A stretch of 8,637 bases of DNA from an uncultured Selenomonadaceae bacterium. GTDB taxonomy: Bacteria; Bacillota_C; Negativicutes; Selenomonadales; Selenomonadaceae. The stretch is taken from the NCBI GenBank assembly GCA_946402475.1, contig CAMIWP010000033.1, positions 1 through 8,637 of the forward strand. The letters run 5' to 3'. Every line of letters begins with the position of its first letter. The stretch's first letter is position 1. The position numbers and the translations under genes are program-made. The notes below the pieces were generated by a model. That model searched no databases. It saw only the letters and a program-made list of their open reading frames with translations, and had not been told where the DNA came from. Positions 5,473 through 8,637 of this stretch are shown here, in pieces.

Positions 5473-6111
5473 TTATAAGGAATTGCGCCACACATACACC
5501 TTCAGCACGGAAAGATACGGCGCCCAGATCCGCTCTATGAAGGTCTGCCGAAAGGGTTTCTCCCGAAAACCATAAGAAAGCAGTATCCTGTGACATGTCG
5601 GATTTGCGTAGAGAAGGATGATCTCGCGCGGATGCGTCTCAAGGCTCTTCAGGATTCCCTCCAGACAGGATCTCATGACATAGCTCGGAAACGGATTGTA
5701 GAAATAGAACCAGGTGTACGCCTCCCAGTCGGTGAATTCCCGCACATCGGCACAGAACACCCTGGACGCCAGATCGAGCCTGCTGACATTTCTCGCGGCG
5801 ATGGCGGCGAGTTTTTGGCTGTACTCAACCCCGTCCACCAGGCGAAAGGGATAGGAGGAAAAAAATTCCAGCATCCTCCCCTTGCCGCACCCGAGGTCGA
5901 GAATGGCATCCGTGTTTTTTGCCTCCCGGCATATCCTGGACAACTGGATCATGATCCTCGGATGCGTACACTCATAACGATACCCGTCGCCGATCACGGA
6001 CATGTCCATCTCGTGGAAGTCAACCCCGCGCAGCCTGTCCAGCAGGATGAGACCGTGATATGCCACCTCCTCAAAGATCCTATTAAGAATTCTGACTACG
6101 GACGCAATCAT
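5473..6111 (-). CDS. Class I SAM-dependent methyltransferase, substrate unknown
   Basis: This 212-residue protein has a Rossmann-type methyltransferase core. Motif I, DLGCGKG, is at 72-78; the acidic residue ending strand 2 is E96 in DGVEYS; the next acidic loop is CADVREF at 120-126; and FYNPFP at 137-142 corresponds to the catalytic-loop region. About 65 residues precede the core, including HEMDMSVIGDGYRYECTHP, which may form a substrate lid. It does not resemble the corrin-ring methyltransferases or CbiT, so a direct role in ring methylation is unlikely. The ATG at 6111 is chosen because GGAG lies eight bases upstream (6120-6123); the frame stays open to 6210, but that extension would overlap cobS. 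It starts 34 bases after the cobS stop, so it is probably the last gene of the cobalamin operon. The cotranscription suggests, but does not show, a link to corrinoid metabolism. Confidence 0.85.
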   Translation of the reverse strand: MIASVVRILNRIFEEVAYHGLILLDRLRGVDFHEMDMSVIGDGYRYECTHPRIMIQLSRICREAKNTDAILDLGCGKGRMLEFFSSYPFRLVDGVEYSQKLAAIAARNVSRLDLASRVFCADVREFTDWEAYTWFYFYNPFPSYVMRSCLEGILKSLETHPREIILLYANPTCHRILLSYGFREKPFRQTFIERIWAPYLSVLKVYVWRNSL

Positions 6112-6145
6112 AGTTTCTTCTCCAGTCCACGCATTCTTGGAATCT

Positions 6146-6910
6146 TTACAAGCCAAAGGCATCCGCCAGCAGCAAAGTTGCCAGGACGATGAATTCCGAA
6201 AGGGTCGCAAGGGCCCCGTAGGTATCCCCCGTCACTCCTCCGAGAATCTTTGTGACATAGCGGTTGAACCACAAGGCAAAGGCTCCGGCTGCCAGAAAGG
6301 GCAACAGCGTCCTTACGCCCCAGGGCAGAAGCAGGAGGGCGGTCCATATCCCGGCAAAAGCAAAGGCGTGCCTTCCCGCATGGAGAGCAAAGGAGCGTCC
6401 CATTCCTTGGGGTCTTGCGTAGGGAAACCGAGTGATGGCCATTACCACCATGAAGCGGGATATGACGGGCATGATGAACATCGCCATGAGAAGGCTGTCC
6501 TGCCGCATATCCAGAAGCACCGACCATTCCATGAGCAGGAGCACGGCAAAGGCCATGACGCCGTTGGCCCCCACGCGGCTGTCCTTCATGATCTCAAGCA
6601 TGCGTTCCCGTGACCGACCGGAGAAGATGCCGTCCATGGAATCCATGAAACCGTCGCAGAAAAGCCCCCCCGTGAGCAATACCGTGAGAAGCAGAAGAAG
6701 CGCCGCGGAGAAATGCTTCGGGGGTTCCACCCCGCAAGCGGGCAAAAGGAAAAACATCACGGCGGCGGCGCCTCCGTAGCAAAGCCCCAACACGGCTCCG
6801 ATCAGGGGAAACCATCGCACGCTGCCCCCAAAATCCTCCTCCGTCCAGTTTTCCTGACGAACAATGGAAATGCGCGTCAGGAACTGGAGCCCGATCAAAA
6901 AAGAACGCAA
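6146..6910 (-). CDS. cobS: Adenosylcobinamide-GDP ribazoletransferase (cobalamin synthase) CobS
   Basis: CobS is an integral membrane enzyme that joins adenosylcobinamide-GDP to alpha-ribazole (or its phosphate), the final assembly step of adenosylcobalamin. The 254-residue protein begins RSFLIGLQFLTR and has the signature GGLFCDGFMDSMDG at 81-94, with D86, D90 and D93 as the probable metal-binding aspartates. It is followed by FSGRSRERMLEIMKDSRVG and, near the end, LGGVTGDTYGA. Several hydrophobic segments (about 35-58, 67-82, 115-145, 180-205, 232-250) fit the multi-pass topology. E. coli CobS has GGFHLDG where this one has GGLFCDG, so the histidine is replaced. I chose the TTG at 6910 because GGAGG (6918-6922) lies seven bases upstream; the GTG at 6916, giving 256 residues, is only one base from it. 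The gene starts 12 bases after cbiB. Confidence 0.94.
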   Translation of the reverse strand: MRSFLIGLQFLTRISIVRQENWTEEDFGGSVRWFPLIGAVLGLCYGGAAAVMFFLLPACGVEPPKHFSAALLLLLTVLLTGGLFCDGFMDSMDGIFSGRSRERMLEIMKDSRVGANGVMAFAVLLLMEWSVLLDMRQDSLLMAMFIMPVISRFMVVMAITRFPYARPQGMGRSFALHAGRHAFAFAGIWTALLLLPWGVRTLLPFLAAGAFALWFNRYVTKILGGVTGDTYGALATLSEFIVLATLLLADAFGL

Positions 6911-6917
6911 GGCCACG

Positions 6918-6922
6918 CCTCC
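6918..6922 (-). promoter_or_regulatory. Ribosome binding site deciding the cobS start
   Basis: GGAGG on the minus strand lies immediately after the cbiB stop codon (TGA at 6925-6923). Its seven-base spacing to the TTG at 6910 is ideal, whereas the GTG at 6916 would be one base away. The overlap of stop and ribosome binding site points to coupled translation. Confidence 0.55.
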
Positions 6923-7885
6923 TCAATAGCCCATGGACTCGAAAAGAGCATAGGCCAACAGCAAAAAGAGCACCGTGGCCGTGTACATGAGCCGTATGCT
7001 CTCCAGAATGTGCTTGGGAGACAGCTTTTCTATGGCATCCCCCATGTAAGCCCGAAAGGTCTCCACGCCGAAATAGGAATTGACTCCCCCCAAACGGATG
7101 CGGAGAGCTCCCGCCACGGTGGCTTCGGCATAGCCCCCGTTAGGACTCGGATGCTTTGCCGCATCTCGCTTCATGGTATCCAGCGCATGCCTGTGATCGA
7201 ATTTCAAGAGCCATGCGGCGCCAATGAACAGGAGCCCCGTCAGTCGCGCCGGAAGGTAATTCAGGATATCATCCAGACGGGCTGCCGTCTTGCCGAAGTA
7301 GAGATACTTTTCATTTCGGTAGCCAATCATGGAGTCCATGGTATTCGCCGCCCGGTACAGCACCGCCAGCGGAACGCCCCCCAAGGCGAAAAAGAACAGA
7401 GGGGATATGACCCCGTCCACGGTGTTTTCCGAGATTGTCTCCACCGTGGCTCTCGTGATGCCCTCCACCTCCAGTTTATCCGTGTCTCGCCCCACGATCC
7501 ATCCCACCTTTTGGCGGGCCTCCTCCAGTTTTTCCTGCTCCAAAAGGGTGTAGATTTCCTTTCCGGCCTTAGCGAGGCTGTTGGGAGAAATCATGAAACT
7601 GAGCAGGAGCCCTTCCATGAGATAATTCACCCACCAGAATCCCGTCTCCCCGGTGATCCAATAGGACAGATGCAAAAAGGCCGCACCCGCCTCGTAAGAG
7701 ACCAGGAGAACGATGGCCACCAAGAGCGCCCCGGACAGAAGTTTCCGCATCTCCCCGTCACCGGAACGATACAGGAGCTTTTCCAAAAGGGCGATCAAAT
7801 TCCCCATGAGCACCACGGGATGAAGCCTCGTCCTGGGATCCCCGATGACAGTGTCCAGAAAAAAAGCTATAAACGCTGTGAGCAT
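6923..7885 (-). CDS. cbiB: Adenosylcobinamide-phosphate synthase CbiB (CobD in the aerobic pathway)
   Basis: CbiB is a membrane protein that attaches (R)-1-aminopropan-2-ol phosphate to adenosylcobyric acid, giving adenosylcobinamide phosphate. The 320-residue protein shows the family landmarks in order: FFLDTVIGDP with HPV..MG near the N-terminus, TVETISENTVDGVISPLFF in the middle, YRAANTMDSMIGYRNEKYL, the segment GKTAARLDDILNYLPARLTG, and HPSPNGGYAEATVAGALRIR. At least four hydrophobic segments are visible. The ATG at 7885 is used because GGGGGAG lies five bases upstream, and its A is also the last base of the cobQ stop (TGATG), a one-base overlap typical of coupled translation. The product of CobQ is the substrate of CbiB, so gene order follows the pathway. 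Confidence 0.96.
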   Translation of the reverse strand: MLTAFIAFFLDTVIGDPRTRLHPVVLMGNLIALLEKLLYRSGDGEMRKLLSGALLVAIVLLVSYEAGAAFLHLSYWITGETGFWWVNYLMEGLLLSFMISPNSLAKAGKEIYTLLEQEKLEEARQKVGWIVGRDTDKLEVEGITRATVETISENTVDGVISPLFFFALGGVPLAVLYRAANTMDSMIGYRNEKYLYFGKTAARLDDILNYLPARLTGLLFIGAAWLLKFDHRHALDTMKRDAAKHPSPNGGYAEATVAGALRIRLGGVNSYFGVETFRAYMGDAIEKLSPKHILESIRLMYTATVLFLLLAYALFESMGY

Positions 7886-8637
7886 CAAGTCTCCCCCATG
7901 ATCTCGCGAAGTTTTTCCATATCCAGGCTCTCCCTCACCGCGGCGGCCAGCCGATCATAGCTGCGCTCCTTCTCCGCCCGAGTATTGCGGGTGTTCCGCA
8001 ATGGCTCCAATCCCTTGCGGATTCGCAGGGCATTGAGCACATCCCGTCGGAATTCGTCGTGATCGAAAATCCCATGGATATAGGTGCCGAATACCAATCC
8101 ATTCGCCGAAACAAGACCCTCCTCCCTCCTGCATTCTTCCTCCCCCCTTCGGGTGATGCAGAGAGGATGCTCCGCAGACTCGGAAAATTCCGTCCGTCCC
8201 ATGTGGATCTCATAGCCCCTCAGTCCATATCCGCGGATATCCTGCCCCAGGAAATACAGAGAGGCGCAAACGGCCTGTACCTGGAAGGTCTGTTTTTTCT
8301 CGCCGAAGGTTGTCCGCATGGCAAGGAGTCCGAAACCTTCTACCCGATCATGCTCCGATTCCGTGTGATGGGGATCCAGGATGGCCTCCCCCAGCATCTG
8401 GTAGCCTCCGCAGATGCCAATGACGGGAACCCCCTGCCCCACGAGCTCCTTGATCGCCTTTTCCAGCCCGGAATAGCGCAGGTACAAAAGATCCTCCGTG
8501 GTGTTTTTGCTGCCCGGCAACAGGATAAGATCCGGATGCCCCAGGGAAGAGGCATCCTGCACATAGTAAAGAGCCACGTCCTCCTCGCCGCCGATACAGG
8601 CAAAGTCCGTGAAATTCGAGATCTTCGGCGTGCGGAC
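7885..8637 (-). CDS. cobQ: Cobyric acid synthase CobQ/CbiP, C-terminal half (partial at window edge)
   Basis: CobQ (CbiP) uses glutamine and ATP to amidate carboxylates b, d, e and g of adenosylcobyrinic acid a,c-diamide. The frame is open to the window's right edge, so 250 residues of a protein usually near 490-510 are visible. ISNFTDF, close to the edge, marks the link before the glutaminase domain. DLILLPGSKNTTEDLLYLR and GICGGYQMLG follow, the latter carrying the nucleophile cysteine (visible residue 76). Then come GYEIHMGRT and GTYIHGIFDHDEFRR, the second with the expected catalytic histidine. ISNFTDF separates it from the related cobyrinic acid diamide synthase. A GTG at 8577 is only an internal codon, as the homology continues upstream of it. 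Its stop overlaps cbiB by one base. The ATP-binding dethiobiotin-synthetase-like half lies outside the window. Confidence 0.96.
   Translation of the reverse strand, partial: VRTPKISNFTDFACIGGEEDVALYYVQDASSLGHPDLILLPGSKNTTEDLLYLRYSGLEKAIKELVGQGVPVIGICGGYQMLGEAILDPHHTESEHDRVEGFGLLAMRTTFGEKKQTFQVQAVCASLYFLGQDIRGYGLRGYEIHMGRTEFSESAEHPLCITRRGEEECRREEGLVSANGLVFGTYIHGIFDHDEFRRDVLNALRIRKGLEPLRNTRNTRAEKERSYDRLAAAVRESLDMEKLREIMGET

Noticed and set aside
6713..7960. A 415-codon plus-strand open frame opposite cbiB and cobS
   Set aside because: It is a shadow of the cobalamin genes with an H/Q/R-rich composition and no domain.
1..8637. CRISPR arrays, tRNA or rRNA genes, insertion sequences, prophage genes or a cobalamin riboswitch
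   Set aside because: I saw no regularly spaced repeats, no tRNA-like cloverleaf sequence, no transposase motif and no B12-box sequence. The start of the cobalamin operon lies outside the window.

Overview
The window looks like a chromosomal segment of a moderately GC-rich Firmicutes-type bacterium. The visible support is frequent strong GGAGG-type ribosome binding sites, regular use of GTG and TTG starts, tight minus-strand operons, and a CorA, TadA and DUF445 set typical of such genomes. A member of the Negativicutes (Selenomonas-like) is my best guess, but it is an impression and not proven by any marker here. Almost everything reads on the minus strand. The clear exception is an AT-rich tag gene on the plus strand near the middle. 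No rRNA, tRNA, CRISPR array, transposase or prophage gene was seen.

Layout. Positions 1-99 probably hold the last 32 codons of an unrecognised plus-strand gene. Positions 106-3134 are a minus-strand cluster read as tadA (tRNA adenosine deaminase), then two tandem DUF445 membrane-protein paralogues. An intrinsic terminator at 3186-3224 separates this cluster from an upstream unit made of corA (Mg2+/Co2+ transporter) and a small orphan Phd/YefM-type antitoxin. The corA gene has a candidate promoter at 4542-4571, a leader of about 180 nt, and inside that leader a possible 26-codon peptide that starts with acidic residues and prolines. That is reminiscent of leader-peptide control of Mg2+ transporters in enterobacteria. 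The 453-nt gap 4358-4810 also carries a short tandem repeat just ahead of tag.

Positions 4811-5368 encode 3-methyladenine DNA glycosylase I (Tag), visibly AT-rich compared with its surroundings and probably acquired. A cluster of hairpins at 5369-5471 lies between tag and the convergent block that follows. Positions 5473-8637 (minus strand) form the late part of a cobalamin operon: cobQ/cbiP (its 5' part is beyond the window edge), cbiB, cobS and a class I SAM methyltransferase of unknown substrate. CobQ amidates the corrin side chains, CbiB attaches the aminopropanol arm, and CobS joins adenosylcobinamide-GDP to the lower-ligand nucleoside. The three are packed with a 1-nt overlap and a 12-nt gap, consistent with translational coupling.

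The most interesting points are the corA leader, the terminator that overlaps the end of the antitoxin-like gene, the DUF445 pair joined by a TTGA overlap, and the unassigned methyltransferase at the end of the cobalamin operon. No clearly new multi-gene system was found.
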